Below, one piece after another: positions 1 through 7,343 of a stretch of 64,000 nucleotides of DNA. A program made the position numbers and the translations under genes. Numbering within the stretch: position 1 is the first letter of the stretch; every line of letters begins with the position of its first letter. The stretch comes from Micromonospora yangpuensis (lineage in GTDB: Bacteria > Actinomycetota > Actinomycetes > Mycobacteriales > Micromonosporaceae), in NCBI RefSeq assembly GCF_900091615.1, contig NZ_FMIA01000002.1:5642001-5706000 (forward strand). Direction: 5' to 3'. A model generated the notes under the pieces. The model was not told the origin of the DNA. It did not search any database and worked only from the letters and a program-made list of their open reading frames with translations.

Positions 1-2
1 TG

Positions 3-419
3 GAGGAGCACCGCGACTTCCGGCTGCTGGAGGAGGACTTCCAGTCCGTCGGCGGCGACCTCACCGAGATCCGTACCGCGTCGAAGAACGTCGGCTCGGA
101 GGCACTCTCGGCCTTCATGTTCCACCAGGCCAGCCAGCCAGACCCGGTGGACCTGCTGGGCGCGATGTTCGTCATCGAGGGCCTCGGCACGGCCAAGGCG
201 GCACGCTGGGCGGGACAGCTGCGGGAACAGCTCGGGCTCGCCGAGGAGCAGTTGCGTTTCCTGCTCTACCACGGCGCCAACGACGACGACCACTTCGCCG
301 CCCTGCGGGACGTACTCCGCTCGGGGTTGATCGACCGGCCCCGGGCCGAGCGGATCGTCCGGACGGCCCGGGTGGTGGCCCGGCTCTACGCTCTGCAGCT
401 GGAGGAGATCGATGACTGA
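3..419 (+). CDS. haem-oxygenase-like diiron (iron-containing redox enzyme) family protein, 5'-truncated
   Basis: The gene enters from outside the window; the open frame starts at base 3 with residues EEHRDFRLLEEDF, so only the C-terminal part is present (138 codons plus stop). The visible segment is all-helical and carries VIEGLG, followed about 35 residues later by YHGANDDDHF. This is a Glu then His-x3-Asp/Asp-His pattern like that of the haem-oxygenase-like diiron oxidase/oxygenase superfamily (annotated as 'iron-containing redox enzyme family'). The substrate cannot be inferred. The stop overlaps the start of the next gene by 8 bases, implying translational coupling and a shared role. The N-terminal metal ligands lie outside the window, so the family call rests on the C-terminal motif only. 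Confidence 0.6.
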   Translation, partial: EEHRDFRLLEEDFQSVGGDLTEIRTASKNVGSEALSAFMFHQASQPDPVDLLGAMFVIEGLGTAKAARWAGQLREQLGLAEEQLRFLLYHGANDDDHFAALRDVLRSGLIDRPRAERIVRTARVVARLYALQLEEIDD

Positions 420-1365
420 GCGAACCGGTACCCGCCGGAGGGAACCCTCGGTGTGGCAGGCGATCATGGCCGATCCCACCGTGCCGATCGGCCGGCGCAC
501 CCTGGAACTCGTCGTCGCCGACCAGCGGCGCTGGTCGCGGAGCTGGCTCTACCCGTGGGTACGGATCATGTCCCGGCTCGCGGTCACCCTGATCGGCGTG
601 GTGAAACGGCTGCTGCCCTGGCAGCTACGCGCGCACGCCACGATGGACACCCTGTGCGTCTGGTTCCTCCGCCGGTTCGTCTCCCCGGAAGCCGGTGAGC
701 TGCTGATCCGGCACTTCGTGGTGGAGACCCGCCTGCTCAACTTCGTGGTCCGCAACGCGGGCGTACCCGGGCTGCGGGAGGTGGAACTACTCCCGACCAA
801 CCTGCGGCAGCTGGGCGACCGGGCGGTGATCGAGCACGACCTCAACGTCTACGACGTGCTGATCGGCCTCGGCGACGCGGCGACCCCCCAGGGCGGACTC
901 CTCCGCTACCTGGACCGACGCGGCGGCCCGCTGGACACCTCGATGCTCACCGTGCCGCCGCTGGACGCCGAGCCCGGCCGGCGTCGCCTGCTCAACCTGG
1001 ACATCCAGACCGCGCTCTGCCTGATGAACATCCCGTTCGCGCTCTGCCTCACCCGGTCCGAGTACCGCCGGGCGGTGCACTCGATGCGGCTGGACACCTC
1101 GCTGCTGGCCCTGCTCACCCAGATCACCGGTGATCCGACGTTCCTGTCCTGGCGGCCGGCCGGCCCGGTGCTGCGGGTCGACTCCACGATCGACGTGCCG
1201 CAGGCGGTCTACGAGCACGCGGTGATCTGCGAGTACGCCTTCGCCCGGCTGATCGCCCTGGACACCGAGGTCACCGCGGCACCGACGACCCGCCCCACCC
1301 GCCGGCAGCGACCGTCGGAGCCGGGCCTGCGCAGTCGGCCGGTCCACACCCGGCACCGGGGCTGA
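412..1365 (+). CDS. conserved hypothetical protein coupled to the diiron protein
   Basis: This 317-residue protein is not recognised. It starts with ATG eight bases inside the upstream gene. It is Arg-rich, with a basic N-terminus and an amphipathic or weakly hydrophobic stretch near residues 50-70 (MSRLAVTLIGVVKRLLPW) that could lie on a membrane. The middle is helical, rich in His and Glu (LLIRHFVVETRLLNF, AVIEHDLNVYDVL), with possible metal ligands but no motif I can name. The C-terminus is a disordered Arg/Pro/Thr tail. Because of the coupling it probably serves the same pathway as the diiron protein, perhaps as its partner or as a substrate- or membrane-docking factor. No function is claimed. 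Confidence 0.8.
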   Translation: MTERTGTRRREPSVWQAIMADPTVPIGRRTLELVVADQRRWSRSWLYPWVRIMSRLAVTLIGVVKRLLPWQLRAHATMDTLCVWFLRRFVSPEAGELLIRHFVVETRLLNFVVRNAGVPGLREVELLPTNLRQLGDRAVIEHDLNVYDVLIGLGDAATPQGGLLRYLDRRGGPLDTSMLTVPPLDAEPGRRRLLNLDIQTALCLMNIPFALCLTRSEYRRAVHSMRLDTSLLALLTQITGDPTFLSWRPAGPVLRVDSTIDVPQAVYEHAVICEYAFARLIALDTEVTAAPTTRPTRRQRPSEPGLRSRPVHTRHRG

Positions 1366-1528
1366 CTCCCGCCGACGGCTGCGGCTGCGGCTGCGGCTAG
1401 ATCCCGGCTCCAGTACCGCCTCGCGGCCGGTCGGCTACACCGCAACACCCCGTCCGCCTCGGTGTGACCCGGCACGGTGAGGTCGTTGAGTAGGATGGCC
1501 TGGTCGATCGGATTGTCGCGGAGGCAGC

Positions 1529-1741
1529 ATGATTCGCACGCTCACCGCCGCTGTGCACCAGGAAGAGGACTGGTACGTCGCCCGCTGTCTGGAGCTCGAC
1601 GTCGCCAGCCAGGGTGAGACGCTGGACCACGCGCTGACGAACCTACGCGAGGCAGTCGAGGTGTACCTCGACGAGGTCGCCCAACCGACCATCGAAACGA
1701 CTCCGCTGGTCACCTCGTTCCAGGTCGGTCGGGCGGCGTGA
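1529..1741 (+). CDS. hicB: HicB-family antitoxin
   Basis: This 70-residue protein has the HicB fold signature. A first strand (TAAVHQEEDWYVARCLELDVASQG) is followed by a helix with TLDHALTNLREAVEVYLDE. That partial RNase-H-like domain neutralises HicA. It lacks the C-terminal DNA-binding extension of longer HicB proteins, so autoregulation may need other contacts. ATG at 1529 follows GGAGGCAGC, a good ribosome-binding site. A degenerate GCGGCT tandem run lies about 130 bp upstream (near 1376-1399). The stop codon overlaps a GTG that opens the hicA remnant. With the toxin frameshifted, this antitoxin may be an orphan. Confidence 0.85.
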   Translation: MIRTLTAAVHQEEDWYVARCLELDVASQGETLDHALTNLREAVEVYLDEVAQPTIETTPLVTSFQVGRAA

Positions 1742-1961
1742 GCCCCGCCCTCGCTGACCTTCCGCTACGGAAGGTCGTAGAGGCCTGAAGAACGCGGGCT
1801 TCGACCACGTACGCACAAAGGGCAGTCACGCGGTGTATCGAAACGGTGCCGGGAACGTCGTGGTGGTGCCACAGCACGCAACGATCAAAAGCGGCACTCT
1901 GGCGTCGATCCTCCGTCAGGCCGGACTGACGCCGCATGAGTTCATCGGTCTGATCCGCTGA
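1738..1961 (+). pseudogene. hicA: frameshifted HicA-family mRNA interferase toxin
   Basis: From GTG at 1738 the frame reads VSPALADLPLRKVVEA and meets TGA at 1786-1788. Stepping back one base (CTG at 1785) restores LKNAGFDHVRTKGSHAVYR, then the rest of HicA through SILRQAGLTPHEFIGLIR, with stop TGA at 1959. The rejoined product has the HicA double-stranded-RNA-binding fold and the catalytic His in the GSH motif. The break lies in GAGGCCTGAAG, where GAGGCCCTGAAG (one extra C) would give an intact gene. This could be a real inactivation, a sequencing error in a short C run, or less likely a programmed -1 shift. The order hicB-hicA with overlapping ends is a usual variant of the module. Confidence 0.8.
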
Positions 1962-2001
1962 CGTCAGGGCACTTGACGCAGTGGTAGGGCTCGCGTCGGC
2001 G

Positions 2002-2484
2002 TCAGGGCAAGTCGCGCAGGCGGTGGGCCCAGTCGCCGCCGACCGGCTCCAGTACCGCCTCGCGGCTGTCGTCGTCGTGCCGGTCGAGGCGGATCCGCAG
2101 GTGGGCGTCGGTCAACTGCTCGACCAGACCCTCCCCCCACTCGACCACGGTCACCGAGTCGTCCACCGAGGCGTCCAGGTCGAGATCGTCGATCTCGGCA
2201 CGGGGGTCGGCCGCGTCGCCCAGCCGGTAGGCGTCGGCGTGCACCAGCGCCGTGCCGCCACCCCGGGCCGGGTCCGCCCGGTGCACCCGGGCGATCACGA
2301 AGGTCGGCGAGGTGATGTCGCCGAGCACGCCGAGACCGGCCCCGATGCCCTGGGTCAGCGCGGTCTTACCGGCCCCGAGCGGACCGGTGAGCAGCACCAG
2401 GTCGCCGGGGCGCAGCAGCCGGGCGAGCCGGCGGCCGAAGTCGTACGTGTCGGCCGGCGTCGGCAGCCGCACGGCGTCACTCAC
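2002..2484 (-). CDS. tsaE: tRNA threonylcarbamoyladenosine biosynthesis ATPase TsaE
   Basis: TsaE is the P-loop ATPase of the TsaB-TsaD-TsaE complex that makes t6A37 in ANN-decoding tRNAs. The protein shows Walker A GPLGAGKTALTQG near residue 37, then SPTFVIARVH, HADAYRLG and a Walker-B-like VVEWGEGL near the C-terminus, all characteristic of TsaE. I chose GTG at 2484 (VSDAVRLPTPADT) because GGGAGG lies six bases upstream, giving 160 residues, normal for the family. An upstream in-frame start would overlap the preceding hydrolase gene. The gene lies 35 bp downstream of the alpha/beta hydrolase in an alr-hydrolase-tsaE run, a conserved actinobacterial arrangement. Confidence 0.93.
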   Translation of the reverse strand: MSDAVRLPTPADTYDFGRRLARLLRPGDLVLLTGPLGAGKTALTQGIGAGLGVLGDITSPTFVIARVHRADPARGGGTALVHADAYRLGDAADPRAEIDDLDLDASVDDSVTVVEWGEGLVEQLTDAHLRIRLDRHDDDSREAVLEPVGGDWAHRLRDLP

Positions 2485-2518
2485 AGATCCTCCCTGACAC
2501 TCACAGGTCTTCCTCCGT

Positions 2519-3628
2519 TCACGACTGCGGGGCTCGCAGGTCCTCAAGGAAGCGTTCCAGCGCGGCGTTCACCTCGTCCGCGTGTTCCAGCATGACGACG
2601 TGCCCACTGTCGTTGATCTTGACGTACTCGGCGTGCGGGATGCGCCGGACGATCTCCTCGGAGTGGACCACCGGAGTGATCATGTCCTTGTCGCCGACCA
2701 CCACCAGCACCGGGGCGCCGGCCAGCGCGGCCAGTGCCGGGTAGCGGGAATGGGTGGCGATGGTCCGCAGGTAGCGGGTCACCGTGTCGGCCGAGGTCCG
2801 CGAGTTCATCGTCTCCACGTACGACACCAGCGCGGGGCTGGGGTCAGGGGTGCCGAAGCCGTACCTGCGGGTGAGCAGCCAGGCCACGTTGGAGGTGGAA
2901 CGACGGGCCTTGTCGATCACCGTGCCGCCGTACCGGGTGGCGTTGCTGACCATGTGCAGCACCGGCGCGCCGACCCGCCCGAGCAGGGCCGGCGCGACCA
3001 GTTTGGTCTCGGCCAGCAACCCGCCCGAGGTGGCGATCAGCACGGTGCCGGCCACCCGGTCGGCGAAGAACTCCGGGTAGAGCTCGGCCAACGCCATGAT
3101 CGTCATCCCGCCGAGCGAGTGGCCGACCAGCACCAGCGGTCCGCTCGGTACGGTCCGGTCGATCACCCGACGCAGGGTCTGGCCGAGCGCGGTCAGGTCG
3201 TACTCGCCGCTCTCCAGGCGACCGGAGCGGCCGTGCCCCGGCTGGTCGTACGCGACGATCCGGTGCTCGCCGCGCTCGGCGAGCAGCTTGCGCTGGAAGT
3301 GGAAGGTCCCCATGTCCAGGCAGAAGCCGTGCACCAGCACCACTGTCGGGTTGCCCTCGACCGGCCGGGTCGGCTCCACCACCTCCACGTGGATGTCGGT
3401 GCCGTCCGGCATCTCCAGCCGGTACGCCTCGTCGTAGCGCAGCTGGTCGAAGACCTCGTCGGCGTACCTGTCGACGGGGTTGGCCTTGAGCCGGCGGACC
3501 AGGGCCCGCTCGGTGGCGACGCCGGCGGCGAGCCCGGCGGCGGCCACCCCGACCGCCGCGCCCACCATGCCGGCGACCTTCCCCGCCGCGCTGCGTGGGC
3601 GGGGCAGGCGCAGGCGTGGCGTGCTCAC
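2519..3628 (-). CDS. alpha/beta hydrolase, membrane-anchored
   Basis: A 369-residue alpha/beta-hydrolase fold enzyme. The N-terminus has an Ala/Gly-rich hydrophobic segment (about residues 15-40) that may be a membrane anchor. The catalytic domain starts near residue 95 with TVVLVHGFCLDMG (oxyanion hole), followed by YDQPGHGRSG, the nucleophile elbow VGHSLGG, the acid in VVVGDKDMITP and the base in DSGHVVMLEH. GTG at 3628 overlaps the alr stop by four bases, so the two are translationally coupled. It sits between alr and tsaE, as in many actinobacteria. The substrate is unknown; an esterase or lipase role is a guess. Confidence 0.9.
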   Translation of the reverse strand: MSTPRLRLPRPRSAAGKVAGMVGAAVGVAAAGLAAGVATERALVRRLKANPVDRYADEVFDQLRYDEAYRLEMPDGTDIHVEVVEPTRPVEGNPTVVLVHGFCLDMGTFHFQRKLLAERGEHRIVAYDQPGHGRSGRLESGEYDLTALGQTLRRVIDRTVPSGPLVLVGHSLGGMTIMALAELYPEFFADRVAGTVLIATSGGLLAETKLVAPALLGRVGAPVLHMVSNATRYGGTVIDKARRSTSNVAWLLTRRYGFGTPDPSPALVSYVETMNSRTSADTVTRYLRTIATHSRYPALAALAGAPVLVVVGDKDMITPVVHSEEIVRRIPHAEYVKINDSGHVVMLEHADEVNAALERFLEDLRAPQS

Positions 3629-4743
3629 GGTCGTTGCCCGTCGTAGCCGCGCGGCACCCGGACCCCGCCGAACCGGGTCACGATCTCGTAGTTGATAGTG
3701 CCGACCGCCTCGGCCCAGTCGTCGGCGGTGGGCTCGCCGTCGGCTCCGCTGCCGAAGAGGGTCACCACGTCACCGGCGGCCACCGGGTCGTCGCCGCAGT
3801 CGAGGACGAACTGGTCCATGCAGACCCGCCCGGCGATGGTCCGCCGCCGACCGCCGAGCTGCACCGGGCCGACGTTGGAGGCGTGCCGGGGCACCCCGTC
3901 GGCGTAGCCGAGCGGCACCACGGCCAGGTTCGTCTCCCGCTCGGTCAGGTAGGTGTGCCCGTAGGAGACCCCCGTCTCGGCGGGCACCCGCTTGGTGAGC
4001 ATGACCCGGGCCCGGGCGGTCATCGCCGGACGCAGTCCGAAGCGCTCACCGGCCACCGGCGACAGCCCGTAGACGGCGATCCCCGGCCGGACCAGGTCGA
4101 AGTGGGTGTCCGGGCGGGTCAGGGTGGCCGCCGAGTTGGCCAGGTGCCGGTAGCGGGGGCGCAGCCCGGCCCGCTCGACCATGGCCAGCCCCTCGTGGAA
4201 GACCGCGAGCTGCCGGTCGGTCGTCGGGTGGCCGGGCAGGTCGGCGTAGACGAAGTGGCTCCACACCCCGACCACCTCGACCAGGCCGTCGGCCTGCGCC
4301 TTGGCGGCGGCGTCGAGCAGCTCCGGCCAGTCGGCGGTGGTCGCCCCGCCCCGGGACAACCCGGTGTCGATCTTGAGGTGCAGCCGGGCCGGCCGCTCCG
4401 CCCGACGGCTCGCCTCGATCATCTCGTCGAGCTGCGCCAGGCTGGCCGCGCCCAGGTCGACCCCGGCGGCCACCCCCTCGTGCAGCGGCAAACCCGGGGC
4501 GAGCAGCCAGGCCAGCACCGGCACGTCGAGGCCGGCCCGGCGCAGCGTCAGCGCCTCGTCGAGGGTGCACACCCCCAGCCAGTCCGCCCCGGCGTCGAGC
4601 GCGGCGCGGGCGGCCGGGATCATCCCGTGGCCGTACCCGTCGCCCTTGACCACCGCCATCAGCTCGGCGCTGGTACCCGCCCGGAGCTGGGCCACGTTGT
4701 CACGGATCGCGTCGAGGTCGACGCGTACCTCGGCCTGCCACAT
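3625..4743 (-). CDS. alr: alanine racemase
   Basis: A PLP enzyme converting L-Ala to D-Ala for peptidoglycan; 372 residues, normal length. The PLP lysine is in AVVKGDGYGHG near residue 33. The phosphate-binding barrel follows, then LPLHEGVAAG, the second catalytic base Tyr in GVSYGHTYL, LGYADGVPR and CMDQFVLDCG, all family hallmarks. No Shine-Dalgarno sequence precedes ATG at 4743. Instead a TAAGGT -10-like hexamer ends six bases before the ATG, suggesting a leaderless transcript. The 3' end is coupled to the hydrolase by a 4-base overlap. A dispersed palindromic element lies just upstream, between alr and nnr. Confidence 0.95.
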   Translation of the reverse strand: MWQAEVRVDLDAIRDNVAQLRAGTSAELMAVVKGDGYGHGMIPAARAALDAGADWLGVCTLDEALTLRRAGLDVPVLAWLLAPGLPLHEGVAAGVDLGAASLAQLDEMIEASRRAERPARLHLKIDTGLSRGGATTADWPELLDAAAKAQADGLVEVVGVWSHFVYADLPGHPTTDRQLAVFHEGLAMVERAGLRPRYRHLANSAATLTRPDTHFDLVRPGIAVYGLSPVAGERFGLRPAMTARARVMLTKRVPAETGVSYGHTYLTERETNLAVVPLGYADGVPRHASNVGPVQLGGRRRTIAGRVCMDQFVLDCGDDPVAAGDVVTLFGSGADGEPTADDWAEAVGTINYEIVTRFGGVRVPRGYDGQRP

Positions 4744-4749
4744 GCCCCC

Positions 4750-4755
4750 ACCTTA
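4750..4755 (-). promoter_or_regulatory. candidate -10 of a leaderless alr promoter
   Basis: On the minus strand TAAGGT (TAnnnT) is followed by six bases and the alr ATG. With start of transcription about seven bases after the -10 the mRNA would begin at or next to the ATG. No purine-rich ribosome-binding site is present. Confidence 0.4.
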
Positions 4756-4782
4756 CGTCCAGCATGATCCCCCAGCCCGCCG

Positions 4783-4838
4783 GTAAGGAAGGGCCCCCTG
4801 TTATCGCTTTCGGTATAGGAAGGGTCCCCTGCAAACAA
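4783..4838 (+). repeat. dispersed palindromic element, copy A
   Basis: The copy begins TAAGGAAGGGCCCCCTG, has the conserved core TTATCGCTTTCGG, and ends AGGAAGGGTCCCCTGC. Its right half is rearranged relative to the palindromic copies: the second AGGAAGGG is direct rather than inverted. It occupies most of the 102-bp gap between alr and nnr. Confidence 0.8.
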
Positions 4839-4845
4839 CCACGGG

Positions 4846-6315
4846 TCAGCCGAGCCCGGCCAGCACCGGGCGCAGCGCCGCCGCCACGTCGGGCGCGGTC
4901 ACCGGCCCACCCCGGGCCGCGGCACGACCGGCCAGCCCGTGCAGGTACGCCGCCGTCGCCGCGGCCCGGTCCGCCGGCACCCCGGCGGCGAGCAGCGACC
5001 CGAGCAGTCCGGCCAGCACGTCACCGGTCCCCCCGGTGGCCAGCGCCGGGCTGCCGGTCGGGTTCACGTACGCCCGGCCGTCCGGCATGCCGATCACCGT
5101 ACGATCGCCCTTGAGCAGGACCACGGCGTTCATCCAGGCGGCCAGCCGCAGCGTGGCGGCGACCCGGTCGGCGCCCGGTTCCTCGCCGCAGAGCCGGGCG
5201 TACTCCCGGTCGTGCGGGGTGACCACGATCGGCGCGTCCCGGCTGCGCAGCTGGTCGGCCATGCCGCCGTCCACCAGCAGGGTGAGCGCGTCGGCGTCGA
5301 GCACCACCGGCACCGGCGCGGCCAGCACCGCACGCAGTTCGGCGGCGGCCTCCGCGCCGGTGCCCAAGCCCGAGCCGCAGACCCAGGCCTGCACCCGCCC
5401 GGCATCGGCTACCCGCTCGGTGGCGATCACCGACGGGTGCTGGTGGACCACCTCGGCCCGCGCGCTCCCGGCGTACCGGACCAGGCCGGTCGGGCCGGCC
5501 AGGGCCCCGCCGACCGAGAGCACCGCCGCACCCGGGTACGTCGCCGAGCCGGTCGCCACCCCCACCACGCCCCGGGTGTACTTCTCGCTCGCCGGGCCCA
5601 GCGCCGGCCACCAGTCGCGTACGTCCGTGCCCTCGACCACCTGCAGGGCCGGGGTACCGCGCAGGAACGGCCCGAGCCCGATGTCGACCAGTTCCACCTC
5701 GCCGGTCAGCGCGGCGGCCGGCCCGACCACCAGCGCCGGTTTCCACGCGCCGAACGCCACGGTCACGTCGGCGCGGATCGCGTTCGGCCGGCCGGCGGCG
5801 GTCAGCGGCACGTCACCGGTGTCCACCGCGACCCCGCTGGGCACGTCCACCGCGACCACGGTCGCCCGGTCACCGTCGCGGCCCAGGTGCCGGGGGAGGC
5901 TGGCGGCCAGTTGCTCGGCGGGCTCCCGCAACCCGCCGGTGCCGCCGATGCCCACGATGCCGTCGAGCACCAGGTCGACAGTTGCCGGTGGGCGGTCCAC
6001 CACCCGGCCACCGGCCAGGCGCAGCGCGGTCAGCCCCTCCGCGTGCGCCCGGGCGGGGTCGAGCAGCAGCGCCGAGACCGCCGCTCCCCGCCGAGCCAGC
6101 TGCGCCCCGGCGAACAGGGCGTCACCGCCGTTGTCACCGGAGCCGACCAGCAGCAACACCCGACCGCCGTACACCCCGCCCCGGTCGGCCAGCAGCAGCG
6201 CGCAGCGGCGGGCCAGGCCGGTCGCCGCCCGGCGCATCAGGGTGCCCGCCGGCAGGGTGGCCATCAGCTGTGCCTCGGCCGCCCGTACGTCGGCCACCCG
6301 CCACACCGGTCTCAT
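4846..6315 (-). CDS. nnr: bifunctional NAD(P)H-hydrate repair enzyme (epimerase + ADP-dependent dehydratase)
   Basis: A 489-residue fusion repairing hydrated NAD(P)H. The N-terminal YjeF_N epimerase domain (about 1-205) contains MRRAATGLA, LLVGSGDNGGDALF and VDVPSGVAVDTG. The C-terminal YjeF_C/carbohydrate-kinase domain (about 230-489) has KYTRGVVGVATGS, VVLDADALTLL, TPHDREYARL, LKGDRTVI and the ATP-site GGTGDVLAG. ATG at 6315 follows GGGAG. It lies between acpS and alr, the normal actinobacterial context. The C-terminus ends shortly before palindromic copy A. Confidence 0.95.
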   Translation of the reverse strand: MRPVWRVADVRAAEAQLMATLPAGTLMRRAATGLARRCALLLADRGGVYGGRVLLLVGSGDNGGDALFAGAQLARRGAAVSALLLDPARAHAEGLTALRLAGGRVVDRPPATVDLVLDGIVGIGGTGGLREPAEQLAASLPRHLGRDGDRATVVAVDVPSGVAVDTGDVPLTAAGRPNAIRADVTVAFGAWKPALVVGPAAALTGEVELVDIGLGPFLRGTPALQVVEGTDVRDWWPALGPASEKYTRGVVGVATGSATYPGAAVLSVGGALAGPTGLVRYAGSARAEVVHQHPSVIATERVADAGRVQAWVCGSGLGTGAEAAAELRAVLAAPVPVVLDADALTLLVDGGMADQLRSRDAPIVVTPHDREYARLCGEEPGADRVAATLRLAAWMNAVVLLKGDRTVIGMPDGRAYVNPTGSPALATGGTGDVLAGLLGSLLAAGVPADRAAATAAYLHGLAGRAAARGGPVTAPDVAAALRPVLAGLG

Positions 6316-6353
6316 GCCTGTGCTCCCGTCCGGTCCAGAATCGTGCGGTCCGC

Positions 6354-6438
6354 CGGTCAGCGTTCCGCTACCACCGCCGTCCCTCGGTCAGCGTTCCGCT
6401 ACCACCGCGGTCCCTCGGTCAGCGTTCCGCGACCACCA
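6354..6438 (-). repeat. 31-bp tandem repeat spanning the acpS stop codon (three copies)
   Basis: The unit CGGTCAGCGTTCCGC(T/G)ACCACC... occurs at 6354-6384, 6385-6415 and 6416-6438. The third, partly diverged, unit is the real 3' end of acpS (GTCGCGGAACGCTGA on the minus strand). The other two lie downstream and each repeats the terminal codons plus TGA. They read as duplications of the gene end. Confidence 0.9.
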
Positions 6439-6787
6439 TCGCCGAGGCGATCCCGCCGTCGTGGGACAACGACAGATGCCAGCGGTTCACTCCCCGCTCG
6501 CTGGCGGCCGACGCCACCGTGCCGGAGACCGTCAGCCAGGGCCGTCCGTCGGGATCCGGCACGATCTCGCAGTCGTGCCAGCTCAGCCCGGCCGGCGCGC
6601 CGAGGGCCTTGGCCACCGCCTCCTTCGCCGCGAACCGGGCGGCCAGCGACTCCGGTGAGCGTGGGTTGCCCGAGGCGGTGTACCGCTCGCCCTCGGTGAA
6701 GAGCCGGTCGGCCAGCAGCGGGGTCCGGGCCAACGCACGGGCGAACCGGTCCACCAGAACCACGTCGATACCGACAGCCACGATCAC
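6419..6787 (-). CDS. acpS: holo-[acyl-carrier-protein] synthase (4'-phosphopantetheinyl transferase)
   Basis: AcpS transfers phosphopantetheine from CoA to apo-ACP for fatty acid synthesis. At 122 residues the product has normal length. [10 protein letters not shown] near the N-terminus carries the Mg-binding Asp. [14 protein letters not shown] in the middle carries the second acidic ligand and the catalytic Lys. [16 protein letters not shown] closes the fold. I chose GTG at 6787 (VIVAVGID) because a GGGTGGGTTGG purine run precedes it; a second GTG six bases later is possible. The 3' end is tandemly repeated (see the repeat at 6354). Confidence 0.93.
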   Translation of the reverse strand: MIVAVGIDVVLVDRFARALARTPLLADRLFTEGERYTASGNPRSPESLAARFAAKEAVAKALGAPAGLSWHDCEIVPDPDGRPWLTVSGTVASAASERGVNRWHLSLSHDGGIASAMVVAER

Positions 6788-6851
6788 CCAACCCACCCTA
6801 CCGGCGGCAAAGCGCCGCAGATTACCCACCGGGTTCGCCGGAGGCAAGACC

Positions 6852-6892
6852 TGTGGAAAACCTCGCGGTACGACCACCGCCGGTTGTCCACA
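6852..6892. promoter_or_regulatory. pair of opposed DnaA-box-like sequences
   Basis: TTGTCCACA at 6884-6892 is an exact match to the actinobacterial DnaA-box consensus. TGTGGAAAA at 6852-6860 is the reverse complement of TTTTCCACA, a near match. They face each other in the 259-bp divergent space between acpS and the gene at 7047. The pair may be a DnaA-regulated promoter site or chance; there is no origin here. Confidence 0.35.
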
Positions 6893-7046
6893 GGCGGTAC
6901 CGCCGCTCCGGCGTACCGCCTAGCGTCATCGGTCGGGACGAAACAAAACGAGTCGATCCGACACAGAGCGATTCGAGCTGACGACCGGGCGAGGGTGCCG
7001 GAAGCCGGAGCGGTCGGGTCGACGCCGGGAGCGAGGAGTCGGTCAG

Positions 7047-7343
7047 ATGGGCGAGGAGCCGTTCGAGGTGCACCCGGGCCTGCTGCGTGAGGTGGCGGGT
7101 GGGCTCACCGACCAGGCCCACCGGCTGGCGTACGGGCTGGCCGGGGCCCCGGGGTTGGTCGTGCCGGCACCCCGGTGGTCGGCCGCGGCGGCCCTGGCCG
7201 AGCTGGAGTGGGCGGTGCACCGCTGGTGTGGCGGGGTCGGTGCCCGGTTGGCCGAGAGTGCCGGGGCGCTCGGCACCGCCGCCGACGGTTACCAGGCGGT
7301 GGACGACCGGGCCGCCGGTCGCCTGACCCGGTTCTCCCGGTGA
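7047..7343 (+). CDS. small helical WXG100/ESX-like protein
   Basis: A 98-residue, Ala/Gly-rich, all-helical protein resembling the two-helix WXG100/type VII secretion-associated families, for example MGEEPFEVHPGLLREVAGG followed by AELEWAVHRWCGG. It lacks a clear central WxG and the C-terminal YxxxD/E export signal, so this is a fold-level call. ATG at 7047 follows GAGCGAGGAG. The stop overlaps the next start (GTGA), coupling it to a DUF1023 hydrolase. In actinobacteria such small helical proteins commonly precede DUF1023 enzymes and probably bind or chaperone their helical N-terminal domains. No secretion machinery is in the window. Confidence 0.65.
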   Translation: MGEEPFEVHPGLLREVAGGLTDQAHRLAYGLAGAPGLVVPAPRWSAAAALAELEWAVHRWCGGVGARLAESAGALGTAADGYQAVDDRAAGRLTRFSR

